The position numbers and the translations under genes are program-made. Under the pieces are notes generated by a model. That model saw only the letters and a program-made list of their open reading frames with translations, was not told the origin of the DNA and did not search any database. Below are positions 1 to 5,459 of a stretch of 13,099 bases of DNA, piece by piece; the first letter of the stretch is position 1, and the number at the start of each line of letters is the position of its first letter. The DNA is from Lachnospiraceae bacterium. GTDB taxonomy: Bacteria > Bacillota > Clostridia > Lachnospirales > Lachnospiraceae. Location of the stretch: assembly GCA_900770325.1 (NCBI GenBank), contig CAAGKE010000095.1, forward strand, positions 1-13,099, read 5' to 3'.

Positions 1-345
1 AAGAAGATGGAAGCAAACGGTGCGAAAGCATATCTGGTAAATACCGGATGGAACGGCACCGGAAAACGTATCACCATCAAAGATACCCGTGGTATCATCG
101 ATGCTATCCTGAATGGCGACATTCTGAAAGCACCCACCAAGAAGATCCCGTACTTCAACTTCGAAGTTCCCACAGAGCTTCCGGGTGTTGACACCGGTAT
201 CCTGGATCCGCGCGATACCTATGCTGACGCTTCCGAATGGGAAGTAAAGGCTAAGGATCTGGCTGGCAGATTCATTAAGAACTTCGCAAAATACGAAGGA
301 AATGAAGCTGGTAAGGCTCTGGTTGCTGCTGGTCCTCAGTTATAA
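1..345 (+). CDS. pckA: Phosphoenolpyruvate carboxykinase (ATP), C-terminal part
   Basis: Cytosolic enzyme that interconverts oxaloacetate + ATP with phosphoenolpyruvate + CO2 + ADP; in gut anaerobes it often runs towards CO2 fixation into oxaloacetate. The frame is open from base 1, so the gene is cut by the window edge and only the last 114 codons of a roughly 530-residue protein are seen. The tail matches the ATP-type family closely: the conserved stretch VNTGWNGTGKRITIKDTR (visible residues 12-29), then IPTELPGVDT-like (VPTELPGVDTGILDPRDTY) and the terminal ALVAAGPQL. It ends in TAA followed directly by TAG. Codon use is of the biased, highly expressed kind (many GGT, GCT, CTG, GAA, AAG). 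The next gene is convergent, so pckA is the last gene of its transcript, which probably ends at the hairpin at 460-522. Identification is firm. Confidence 0.97.
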   Translation, partial: KKMEANGAKAYLVNTGWNGTGKRITIKDTRGIIDAILNGDILKAPTKKIPYFNFEVPTELPGVDTGILDPRDTYADASEWEVKAKDLAGRFIKNFAKYEGNEAGKALVAAGPQL

Positions 346-395
346 TAGAAACCAGAATCCTTCTTTACGGATCGTAAAATAAGAAAATAAATAAT

Positions 396-458
396 TTTTC
401 CTGTTCACACCGTTTTGCACAACACATTTTGCAAAAAGCTGGTACGTGAACAGGAAAA
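396..458. repeat. 13-bp perfect inverted repeat between pckA and the AAA+ gene
   Basis: TTTTCCTGTTCAC at 396-408 is the exact reverse complement of GTGAACAGGAAAA at 446-458. The 37-nt interior holds a second small inverted repeat, TTTTGCA (413-419) against TGCAAAA (429-435). It can fold into a long two-tier hairpin on either strand. It lacks a good T-tract on the plus side; on the minus side it is followed by an A/T-rich run. It sits directly next to the terminator at 460-522, so it may be a back-up terminator or an mRNA 3'-end stabiliser. Confidence 0.6.
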
Positions 459-459
459 T

Positions 460-522
460 AACAGGCTCCCCTCCTGCATCAATCTGGTTTTCTCAGATTG
501 CCGGCCCGGAAGGGAGCCTGTT
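460..522. terminator. Two-way terminator hairpin between convergent genes
   Basis: AACAGGCTCCC (460-470) pairs with GGGAGCCTGTT (512-522), an 11-bp GC-rich stem. Its loop contains a smaller hairpin, AATCTG (481-486) with CAGATT (494-499). Plus-strand reading continues into CTATTTTAAATTCTTTT, and minus-strand reading into ATTTTCC. It lies between the stop of pckA and the stop of the minus-strand AAA+ gene and probably serves both. Confidence 0.75.
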
Positions 523-564
523 CTATTTTAAATTCTTTTACAAAACATTTCCCGCTGCAACAGC

Positions 565-2052
565 TTAATCTAAAACATTTTCCACCATCTTCGCATCAAA
601 GACCACCTCTGAAACATGATCCACTTCGATCTGATACAGCGCATTGGCTGCGATATGCTCTGCTGCCTGCTCCAGATCACGGATTCCGCTGGTATCCGCG
701 AATTTTTCCACAATAGCAGTCAATCCATCTTCTGTCACACGGCATTCGTTTTCCTTCAGTCCCATCCGGCGCAGTACCTTCGGCAAAGCATATCTGGAAA
801 AGATAATCTTTTTCTCTTCCACTGTATAATCGGGGATATCGATTACCGCAAAACGAGACATCAGCGGCGCACTGATCTGACTTTTGTCATTCGCCGTGGC
901 AATGGGATATACTCCAACCGTTGGCACCATACATTCCATATAATTGTCCGTAAATCCCAGATTATCCAGAAGCGTCAGCAGCACATCCGCCGGATTTCCA
1001 TTTCCTTTTCCCGATGCAGCCTTGTCCAGCTCATTGATAATGAACACCAGATTCGACTCACCTGCCATGGAAAATGCATCCATAATAATACCCGGCTTTG
1101 CGTTGGCATAAACCCGGGAGCTTCCCGTCAGCTGCTCAGGATCATTGATGGAGCTCATATCCAGGGTAGTCCAGGGGAGCTTCAGAATGCGGGCCACCGC
1201 ATAAGCGATCTGGGACTTTCCGGTTCCGGCAGGACCCACCAGCAAAAGACCATAGGCCGGGAGGGTATGAGTACGGTTGATCTGAATAATCGTCTCGATA
1301 ATGCGCTGCTTCACCCGTTCCATCCCGTAAAGCTCCTCATCCAGAATGCGGCGGGCCTCCTGAGGATCAATGGATTCAAAATAATTATTTTTCCACTGAA
1401 TATTCATCATGATAGAAAGTGCCCGCTGGGCATGGCGTCTTTCCTCCGGAGACACTTCATGGGAACGGGCCACTGCCAGATTTCTCCGGGCCCAGAGCCG
1501 GATATTATCCGGCATTGTCCGTCCTGCGCAGGTCATAAAATCCGTAATACTCTGAAGGCTGGTCAGCTTCATGCTGTCCCCGGTCTCCTCCTGTTCCTCA
1601 TCCTCCAGCTCTTCTGAAGGCGCGCTGCTGGCCAGCAGCCGGTCGATCATAAACTGCAGAAAACCATCCTCCGCTGACAGCTTCGTTCCACCCCCGAATG
1701 CAATCTCACGAATCCGGTAGACAGCATAGCCTTCCTCCTGATTAGCACCGGACAAACGCACATTAATGTGGTTCTCGCCCAGCCACTTAAGCAGGCCGGT
1801 AAACCTGGCATCCAGCCGCAGAATATCCGCGCTGACACTGCCTCCTCCTTCTTCTTTAAATTCAAAGGAAGTTCTTTTCATTGGATTGGTAAAAACACCC
1901 CAGGAATGATGCTTCCACTGTCTTTTGCTGTTATCCAGAACCAGGATCGGCTTCTCTGGAGACGCAGATCCTTCGTTGGAGCGAAAGATTGTGTAGGTAC
2001 ATTCTCCATTGTTCTTCGGTGTTGATGTATTACTGAAATCAAATACTGGCAT
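565..2052 (-). CDS. Lon-like AAA+ ATPase without protease domain
   Basis: A 495-residue cytoplasmic AAA+ protein whose ATPase core (about 235-475) is of the Lon type, but the chain stops where the Lon Ser-Lys protease domain would begin. Seen motifs: the Lon-like lead-in LDEELYGMERVKQRI (238-252), Walker A GPAGTGKS (273-280), sensor 1 Asn in ATAND (N388), arginine-finger candidate SR (R400), and sensor 2 SGIRDLEQ (R458). The Walker B strand reads VFIINEL (336-342): the magnesium-binding Asp expected before Glu341 is Asn340 (codon AAT), while the catalytic Glu is kept. Residues 1-230 match no domain I recognise and include an acidic stretch (E147-E156). GAGGAG lies 8 nt before the ATG. It follows the DUF1622 gene by 124 bp without an evident terminator, so the two may be co-transcribed. 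The family assignment is firm. The role (unfoldase, chaperone or regulator) is unknown. Confidence 0.88.
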   Translation of the reverse strand: MPVFDFSNTSTPKNNGECTYTIFRSNEGSASPEKPILVLDNSKRQWKHHSWGVFTNPMKRTSFEFKEEGGGSVSADILRLDARFTGLLKWLGENHINVRLSGANQEEGYAVYRIREIAFGGGTKLSAEDGFLQFMIDRLLASSAPSEELEDEEQEETGDSMKLTSLQSITDFMTCAGRTMPDNIRLWARRNLAVARSHEVSPEERRHAQRALSIMMNIQWKNNYFESIDPQEARRILDEELYGMERVKQRIIETIIQINRTHTLPAYGLLLVGPAGTGKSQIAYAVARILKLPWTTLDMSSINDPEQLTGSSRVYANAKPGIIMDAFSMAGESNLVFIINELDKAASGKGNGNPADVLLTLLDNLGFTDNYMECMVPTVGVYPIATANDKSQISAPLMSRFAVIDIPDYTVEEKKIIFSRYALPKVLRRMGLKENECRVTEDGLTAIVEKFADTSGIRDLEQAAEHIAANALYQIEVDHVSEVVFDAKMVENVLD

Positions 2053-2065
2053 GGCTGCTACTCCT

Positions 2066-2110
2066 CTGTCTCGTTTTTATTCTGTCTTTTCTGTCTCTAT
2101 TCCGTCTTTG
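2066..2110. repeat. Imperfect tandem direct repeat in 5' leader of the AAA+ gene
   Basis: On the plus strand CTGTCTC occurs at 2066-2072 and 2091-2097, each followed by TATTCTGTCTTTT (2078-2090) or TATTCCGTCTTTG (2098-2110). The two units are about 25 and 20 bp long. Read as mRNA of the minus-strand gene this is an almost pure purine tract ending at the ribosome site. I see no convincing promoter in the 124-bp gap. Confidence 0.45.
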
Positions 2111-2176
2111 TTCACTCTTACTTTGTTTATCGTCATTCCGCTTTTATTCTATCTTCCTAAACCGGCCGAAAACGCT

Positions 2177-2524
2177 TCACTCATCCTCTTTTTTTCCTAT
2201 TTTATCTTCTTCCTTTATTTCCCAGTGAAGCAGGAAGGTCAGCGCCGCCCGCAGAATAATAATGCCGGCTACCAGTCCGATCTCCGTCCATTCCCGCACG
2301 ATTACGGTACGAAGGATCTCACTGCCCATCTTAAATTCCAGCCCCATGGCCAGTCCCCGGGCCAGATACACACCGGTGTCCCCGGAATGCTTCAGCCATT
2401 TCAGAAAACCGGTGATGCCGCTCCAGATAATGATTGCCACTCCAATAAATTCAAACAAAATAATTGCAATACTTGCAATATTTTCCAATATCCACTCCAT
2501 CGTTTCTTCCACATGCTGTATCAT
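2177..2524 (-). CDS. DUF1622 family membrane protein
   Basis: A 115-residue inner-membrane protein of unknown function in the DUF1622 family. The family signature is plain: LARGLAMGLEFKMGSEILRT (residues 54-73), VREWTEI (76-82) and LRAALTFLLHWEI (91-103). Two hydrophobic helices are seen, about 14-39 and 79-101, joined by a loop with the conserved Arg/Glu residues; the tail (104-115) is highly charged. I place the start at the ATG at 2524 because GGGAGGAG (2533-2540) lies 8 nt before it. The longer reading from 2542 would put that ribosome site inside the coding sequence. A good promoter and a 5' hairpin lie just upstream. The Lon-like AAA+ gene follows. Identity is firm and function is not known. 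Confidence 0.9.
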   Translation of the reverse strand: MIQHVEETMEWILENIASIAIILFEFIGVAIIIWSGITGFLKWLKHSGDTGVYLARGLAMGLEFKMGSEILRTVIVREWTEIGLVAGIIILRAALTFLLHWEIKEEDKIGKKEDE

Positions 2525-2532
2525 ACTCCGGT

Positions 2533-2540
2533 CTCCTCCC
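2533..2540 (-). promoter_or_regulatory. Ribosome binding site fixing the DUF1622 start
   Basis: GGGAGGAG on the minus strand, 8 nt before the ATG at 2524. A more distal in-frame ATG at 2542 overlaps this site, so it cannot use it. Confidence 0.75.
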
Positions 2541-2550
2541 ATTTTTCAAA

Positions 2551-2574
2551 CTGCGGCACCTGTCTCTGCCGCAG
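2551..2574 (-). other. 5'-leader hairpin of the DUF1622 transcript
   Basis: CTGCGGCA (2551-2558) pairs perfectly with TGCCGCAG (2567-2574) around an 8-nt loop. With the promoter at 2587-2615 transcription should begin near 2580, so the stem would start only a few bases into the mRNA. That position fits an mRNA-stabilising 5' stem. On the plus strand the same hairpin is followed by a T-run, so it could also stop read-through from that side. Confidence 0.55.
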
Positions 2575-2586
2575 TCCATTTTTTCT

Positions 2587-2615
2587 AACATACCATATTT
2601 TCCCCTTTATTTCAA
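2587..2615 (-). promoter_or_regulatory. Sigma-A type promoter of DUF1622 (and probably AAA+) genes
   Basis: Minus strand: -35 TTGAAA (2610-2615), 17-bp spacer, -10 TATGTT (2587-2592). It lies downstream of the terminator of the phoU unit and 63 bp before the DUF1622 ATG. Confidence 0.65.
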
Positions 2616-2628
2616 CGGAGGGAAGCTA

Positions 2629-2680
2629 AAAAGAGACCGGTGAAGAATCTTCCAAACAAAGCCCTTCACCAGCCTCTTTT
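2629..2680 (-). terminator. Rho-independent terminator of the phoU unit
   Basis: AAAAGAG (2629-2635) pairs with CTCTTTT (2674-2680), and GGTGAAG (2639-2645) with CTTCACC (2664-2670), separated by a 3x3 internal loop. Read on the minus strand the stem ends in a run of T residues. It sits 30 bp past the stop of the small membrane protein gene. Confidence 0.75.
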
Positions 2681-2709
2681 ACCTTTCCTGATTTAATCCT
2701 TTTCCCATT

Positions 2710-3006
2710 TTACTCATGATTTCCCAGGTACCATGCTCCTCCCAGAAACCCGATAAAAAATCCCGTGTATCCTACAATGCAGAATATGGTTGTTTCACAG
2801 CCCTGCAGTGTACCGGCGAACAATAATGCAGCCATCCCGGATAAAGCAAAAGACAAGCCGCACCAGAACAGAATATTCAAAACAAGAAAAATACACGATG
2901 TTCTTCCGGGAATCCATCCCTGCAGCATTTCTGAAAGCTGATATATTTTTCCCATGATCCTCATCCCTTTATCTTCCCCGAAGCGTTGCGATTTTATTTC
3001 ATTCAT
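2710..3006 (-). CDS. Small two-helix membrane protein, unknown
   Basis: I do not recognise a family. As written it is 98 residues: a polar N-terminus (1-35), a long hydrophobic helix (about 36-64), then a second (about 72-94) rich in Gly and Phe, and a short NHE tail. Three cysteines lie in or near the helices (C38, C49, C70), with a fourth at C76. The start is uncertain. The first ATG (3006) has no ribosome site at a usable distance. The in-frame ATGs at 2964 and 2955 have GGGGAAG and AAAGGG upstream and would give 84 or 81 residues that still hold both helices. The gene begins 22 bp after phoU with no terminator between them, and the terminator at 2629-2680 follows, so it is probably co-transcribed with phoU. 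A link to phosphate control is inference from position only. Confidence 0.6.
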   Translation of the reverse strand: MNEIKSQRFGEDKGMRIMGKIYQLSEMLQGWIPGRTSCIFLVLNILFWCGLSFALSGMAALLFAGTLQGCETTIFCIVGYTGFFIGFLGGAWYLGNHE

Positions 3007-3028
3007 TTTTATGTATTATTTTTATCCC

Positions 3029-3679
3029 TTACGCATCTTCTTTATGCTTTCCTGTAATAGAAAAAATAACCCATTCCGCAATATTCGTGGCATGATCCCC
3101 GATCCGCTCAAAGTATTTTGCCACCATCAGCAGGTCAGATGCCTGCTCTCCGTTGTTGGGGTCCTCATGGATCAGCCTGATCAGTTCCATTTTTACCTTT
3201 ACAAATAAATCGTCCACAATGTCATCATGAGCGATCACCTGCCGGGCCTGCTCCAGATTTTTGTTTACATAGGCCTCCAGACTTCTGATCAGCATGATCA
3301 TTGTCTCTTTGGCCATCTGCTCGATATGCTCCAGTTTCTTAATATATGGATGGTCTGCCATGATAATCGCCAGCTCCGAAATATCCACTGCATGATCTCC
3401 GATTCGCTCCATGTCTGTGATCATCTTCAGGGCAGCAGAAATAACCCTCAGATCCCGCGCCACCGGCTGCTGCTGCAAAAGAAGCCGCAGGCAGAGATTT
3501 TCGATGGATTTTTCCTGACGGTCGATCTCATCATCACTTCCCATTGCTTTTTTAGCCTTTTCCACATCCTGATGAATCAGAGCGTCTACCGCCATCTCAA
3601 TCGCCTGTTCAATCAAAGTACCCATAGTAATAATTTCTTCATTCAACTGGGCCAGCTGTTCGTCAAATCGATTCCGCAT
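3029..3679 (-). CDS. phoU: Phosphate signalling complex accessory protein PhoU
   Basis: Cytoplasmic negative modulator of phosphate uptake and Pho signalling; in well-studied bacteria it bridges the PstSCAB importer and the PhoR kinase. From the ATG at 3679 it is 216 residues, the usual PhoU size, with the normal opening MRNRFDEQLAQLNEE. It is made of two three-helix PhoU repeats, each carrying the metal-binding signature: ERIGDHAVDI at 91-100 and ERIGDHATNI at 191-200. I rejected the upstream GTG at 3751. It would add 24 residues not seen in the family and has no spaced ribosome site, whereas GGGAAGG lies 10 nt before the ATG at 3679. No pst genes adjoin it here, although phoU usually closes a pst operon; the window shows only a small membrane protein after it. 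A candidate Pho box lies upstream. Confidence 0.95.
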   Translation of the reverse strand: MRNRFDEQLAQLNEEIITMGTLIEQAIEMAVDALIHQDVEKAKKAMGSDDEIDRQEKSIENLCLRLLLQQQPVARDLRVISAALKMITDMERIGDHAVDISELAIIMADHPYIKKLEHIEQMAKETMIMLIRSLEAYVNKNLEQARQVIAHDDIVDDLFVKVKMELIRLIHEDPNNGEQASDLLMVAKYFERIGDHATNIAEWVIFSITGKHKEDA

Positions 3680-3689
3680 ATGAACCAAA

Positions 3690-3696
3690 CCTTCCC
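3690..3696 (-). promoter_or_regulatory. Ribosome binding site fixing the phoU start
   Basis: GGGAAGG on the minus strand, 10 nt before the ATG at 3679. It supports the family-typical start over the GTG at 3751. Confidence 0.6.
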
Positions 3697-3846
3697 GCGG
3701 TATTATCCGGGCAGTTCCGTCAGCGTCACTGCCGTATACCGGCTTTTCCACCTCTATTTTTAAGCCCCTTTACCATTCAGTCCGCTCCCGGTCTGTATCC
3801 GCTGCCAAACAATGGTGACTGAATCGTTTCTCAAGCTATGGCCCCA

Positions 3847-3903
3847 TTTTACAAAGGGATTGTAAAATCAGCTATCCAGCGAAGGTAAAATCAAAGTAAA
3901 ATC
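3847..3903 (-). promoter_or_regulatory. phoU: Candidate Pho box (PhoP site) upstream of phoU
   Basis: On the minus strand GATTTTAC occurs three times: 3896-3903, 3885-3892 and 3862-3869, that is 11 and then 23 bp apart. The last copy overlaps a perfect palindrome, TTTTACAA (3847-3854) and TTGTAAAA (3860-3867). Direct T-rich hexamer-like repeats at 11-bp phase are the known pattern for PhoP-type regulators. A TAAAAT that could act as -10 follows on the minus strand, with no proper -35, as expected of an activator-dependent promoter. Assignment to PhoP is inference. Confidence 0.5.
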
Positions 3904-3906
3904 AAA

Positions 3907-4288
3907 TTACACCTGCCTTTCCATATAATCCCTGATCCTTTGCGCCGCCTTTACCAGATCCTCCTCTGCCTGTGCAAAGGTAAATCTCACATACTCGTCC
4001 TTTGTATCTCCAAATGCAATTCCCGGCACGCCGGCAACATACTCCTTTTCCAGCAGGTCATTGCAGATCTGTGTGGCAGTCATATTATTTCTGGATATCT
4101 TCACCCACACATAAAAAGCCCCATCCGGCATTTCTTATTAATTCAGGAGTATCAAAATCCGGCTCGCCGCCTGCTAAGTTAATCACATCTGCACCCTGTT
4201 CCTTTAACGCTTTTGCCCTGTTTCCCATGGCAACTGTCGCAGATGCCGGAATTCCCAGAATATTCCTGTTCCCAATTTCTCTTGGCAT
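3907..4288 (-). pseudogene. Class I/II aminotransferase (aspartate type) remnant, internal deletion plus frameshift
   Basis: PLP-dependent aminotransferase of fold type I, now broken. The N-terminal piece from the ATG at 4288 carries the family opening IPASATVAMGNRAKALKEQG and LAGGEPDFDTPELIRN (53 residues). The C-terminal piece (4131 down to the stop at 3907) resumes with PDGAFYVWVKIS and ends with the normal EYVRFTFAQAEEDL...RIRDYM region (74 residues). About 270 residues between them are gone, including the PLP-lysine and cofactor-binding parts. The two pieces are in different frames, the N-terminal frame stopping at 4085. The junction lies near 4126-4132, where AATGCCG can be assigned to either side, suggesting deletion between short repeats. 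An intact promoter and AAGGGGG ribosome site remain. It cannot make an active enzyme as sequenced; an assembly error is less likely but possible. Confidence 0.9.
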
Positions 4289-4318
4289 TATGTATTTACC
4301 CCCTTTCCATGATTGTCT

Positions 4319-4347
4319 ATTGTACAGAATCTCCCCCGAAGATTCAA
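4319..4347 (-). promoter_or_regulatory. Promoter of the aminotransferase pseudogene
   Basis: Minus strand: -35 TTGAAT (4342-4347), 17-bp spacer, -10 TACAAT (4319-4324), 30 bp before the ATG at 4288. The pseudogene's control region is undamaged. Confidence 0.65.
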
Positions 4348-4356
4348 CCTGATTCA

Positions 4357-4421
4357 TCGAAGCGTTGTCCCGTTTCCGTGAGATGTACGCCTGCTTCGAA
4401 ACGTCGTCCCGGTAATGTACG
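4357..4421. repeat. Composite direct repeat between divergent promoters
   Basis: TCGAAGCGTTGTCCCG (4357-4372) recurs as TCGAAACGTCGTCCCG (4396-4411), 14 of 16 matching. Each copy is followed by ATGTACG, at 4383-4389 and 4415-4421, after 10 and 3 bp. A looser partial copy (TCAAAGCGTCAACG) lies at about 4445-4458. The repeats sit just upstream of the aminotransferase -35 and about 75 bp before the dehydrogenase -10, a fitting place for a shared regulator. Confidence 0.5.
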
Positions 4422-4491
4422 TGAGCAACAACACTTTTCCAATTCAAAGCGTCAACGTTTTAAAAAAGCACTGGATTAAATCGACGCAGTG

Positions 4492-4500
4492 TGATAAAAT
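4492..4500 (+). promoter_or_regulatory. Candidate extended -10 of the dehydrogenase-TRAP operon
   Basis: TGATAAAAT reads as an extended -10 (TG, one base, TAAAAT at 4495-4500), 34 bp before the ATG at 4535. The matching -35 position (TGGATT, 4472-4477) is poor, so this promoter may need an activator. Confidence 0.4.
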
Positions 4501-4534
4501 AGTTGGGAAATTCGCGTTAAAGAAGGTACATATA

Positions 4535-5395
4535 ATGAACATTACTGTTAACACCAAACTGATTACTCTGCTTGGAACCCCTCTTGGCCAGTCCTTTGCT
4601 GCCAGAATGCAGAACAAAGGTTACGAGGCCGCCGGACTGGATATGCTCTATTTCTATACGGAAACCGACAATGAACACCTCGGTGACATTGTAAACGGGC
4701 TGCGCTATATGAATTTTGCCGGATTTGCGGTGACCAAGCCAAACAAGGTCAAGGTCCTGGAATATCTGGACGAGCTTGACCCGCTGTGCCGGAAAATGGG
4801 TTCCAGCAACACCGTTGTGCGCACACCGGAGGGACGGCTCATCGGCTACAATACCGACGGCATTGGTTTCTACACTTCTATCACAAAAGAGGGCGGTATT
4901 TCTGTAGACGGTTCCACCTTCTTTTGTATCGGCAGCGGCGGCGCAGGGCGGGCTATCTGCTCTGTTCTGGCCTACTATAATGCCCGGAAGATCTATATTA
5001 CAGATATTTTTGAAGATTCCAGCCGGGCGCTGGTCCATGACATTAACAGCAATTTTGCTCCGGTGGCAGAATTCGTTCCTGCCGGAGATTTTTCCAGTGT
5101 TGCCCGGTGTGATGTGGTTATCAACGCCAGCGGCATCGGCATGGGTTCTTCCATCGGGACAAGTCCGATACCTGAGGAATATATCCTGCCGTCCCAGTTC
5201 TGTTTTGATGCCTGTTATAATCCGGCACGGACAGAATTCCTGAAAAATGCCGAGGCAAAAGGATGCCGGGTGCTTAATGGTCTGGGCATGTCTCTGTATC
5301 AAGGAGCCGCACAGATCGAATTGTGGACCGGGCAAAAAGCACCTCTCGAAGCCATGCGTCAGGAGCTTCTTGACATTATATCCAGTGACAGATGA
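4535..5395 (+). CDS. Shikimate/quinate dehydrogenase-like oxidoreductase (AroE family)
   Basis: A 286-residue NAD(P)-dependent dehydrogenase of the AroE/YdiB family; members interconvert shikimate or quinate with their 3-dehydro forms. Kept features: TKPNK with the catalytic Lys (K71), SNT (N92), NTDG with the catalytic Asp (D108), the dinucleotide loop GSGGAGRA (133-140), and the C-terminal GLGMSLYQGA with Q256. Altered features: the N-terminal substrate motif, normally G-x-P-x-x-H-S-x-S-P, reads GTPLGQSFAA (14-23), so His becomes Gln and the second carboxylate-binding Ser becomes Ala22. The usual NVT reads AVT. The loop after the second Rossmann strand reads TDIF with D157 in place of the NRT Arg motif, which favours NAD over NADP. 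AAGAAGG precedes the ATG. Three TRAP genes follow, so a catabolic role on an imported acid is more likely than aromatic biosynthesis. Confidence 0.87.
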   Translation: MNITVNTKLITLLGTPLGQSFAARMQNKGYEAAGLDMLYFYTETDNEHLGDIVNGLRYMNFAGFAVTKPNKVKVLEYLDELDPLCRKMGSSNTVVRTPEGRLIGYNTDGIGFYTSITKEGGISVDGSTFFCIGSGGAGRAICSVLAYYNARKIYITDIFEDSSRALVHDINSNFAPVAEFVPAGDFSSVARCDVVINASGIGMGSSIGTSPIPEEYILPSQFCFDACYNPARTEFLKNAEAKGCRVLNGLGMSLYQGAAQIELWTGQKAPLEAMRQELLDIISSDR

Positions 5396-5402
5396 CCTGT
5401 GC

Positions 5403-5431
5403 TTCAGACAAAACATTTACAAAAGTATAAT
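5403..5431 (+). promoter_or_regulatory. Candidate internal promoter before the TRAP genes
   Basis: A perfect -10 TATAAT (5426-5431) with a partial -35 TTCAGA (5403-5408) at a 17-bp spacer, in the 64-bp gap between the dehydrogenase and dctQ. It could let the transporter be made apart from the enzyme. Confidence 0.45.
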
Positions 5432-5459
5432 AAATGAAATACAAACAAGGAGGTTTGAA

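Noticed and set aside
616..1617. 333-codon plus-strand open frame opposite the AAA+ gene
   Set aside because: It is antisense to a clearly conserved AAA+ protein, has no family motif and no ribosome site, and looks like low-complexity shadow translation.
2551..2586. Plus-strand terminator (stem then T-run)
   Set aside because: No plus-strand gene ends near it; its place in the DUF1622 leader explains it better, though it may block antisense transcription.
3680..3751. GTG start extending PhoU by 24 residues
   Set aside because: The extension lacks a spaced ribosome site and is not part of PhoU, while GGGAAGG supports the ATG at 3679.
4517..5416. 299-codon minus-strand open frame opposite the dehydrogenase
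   Set aside because: It mirrors the AroE-like gene, which has all its motifs in the plus frame; the minus product resembles nothing.
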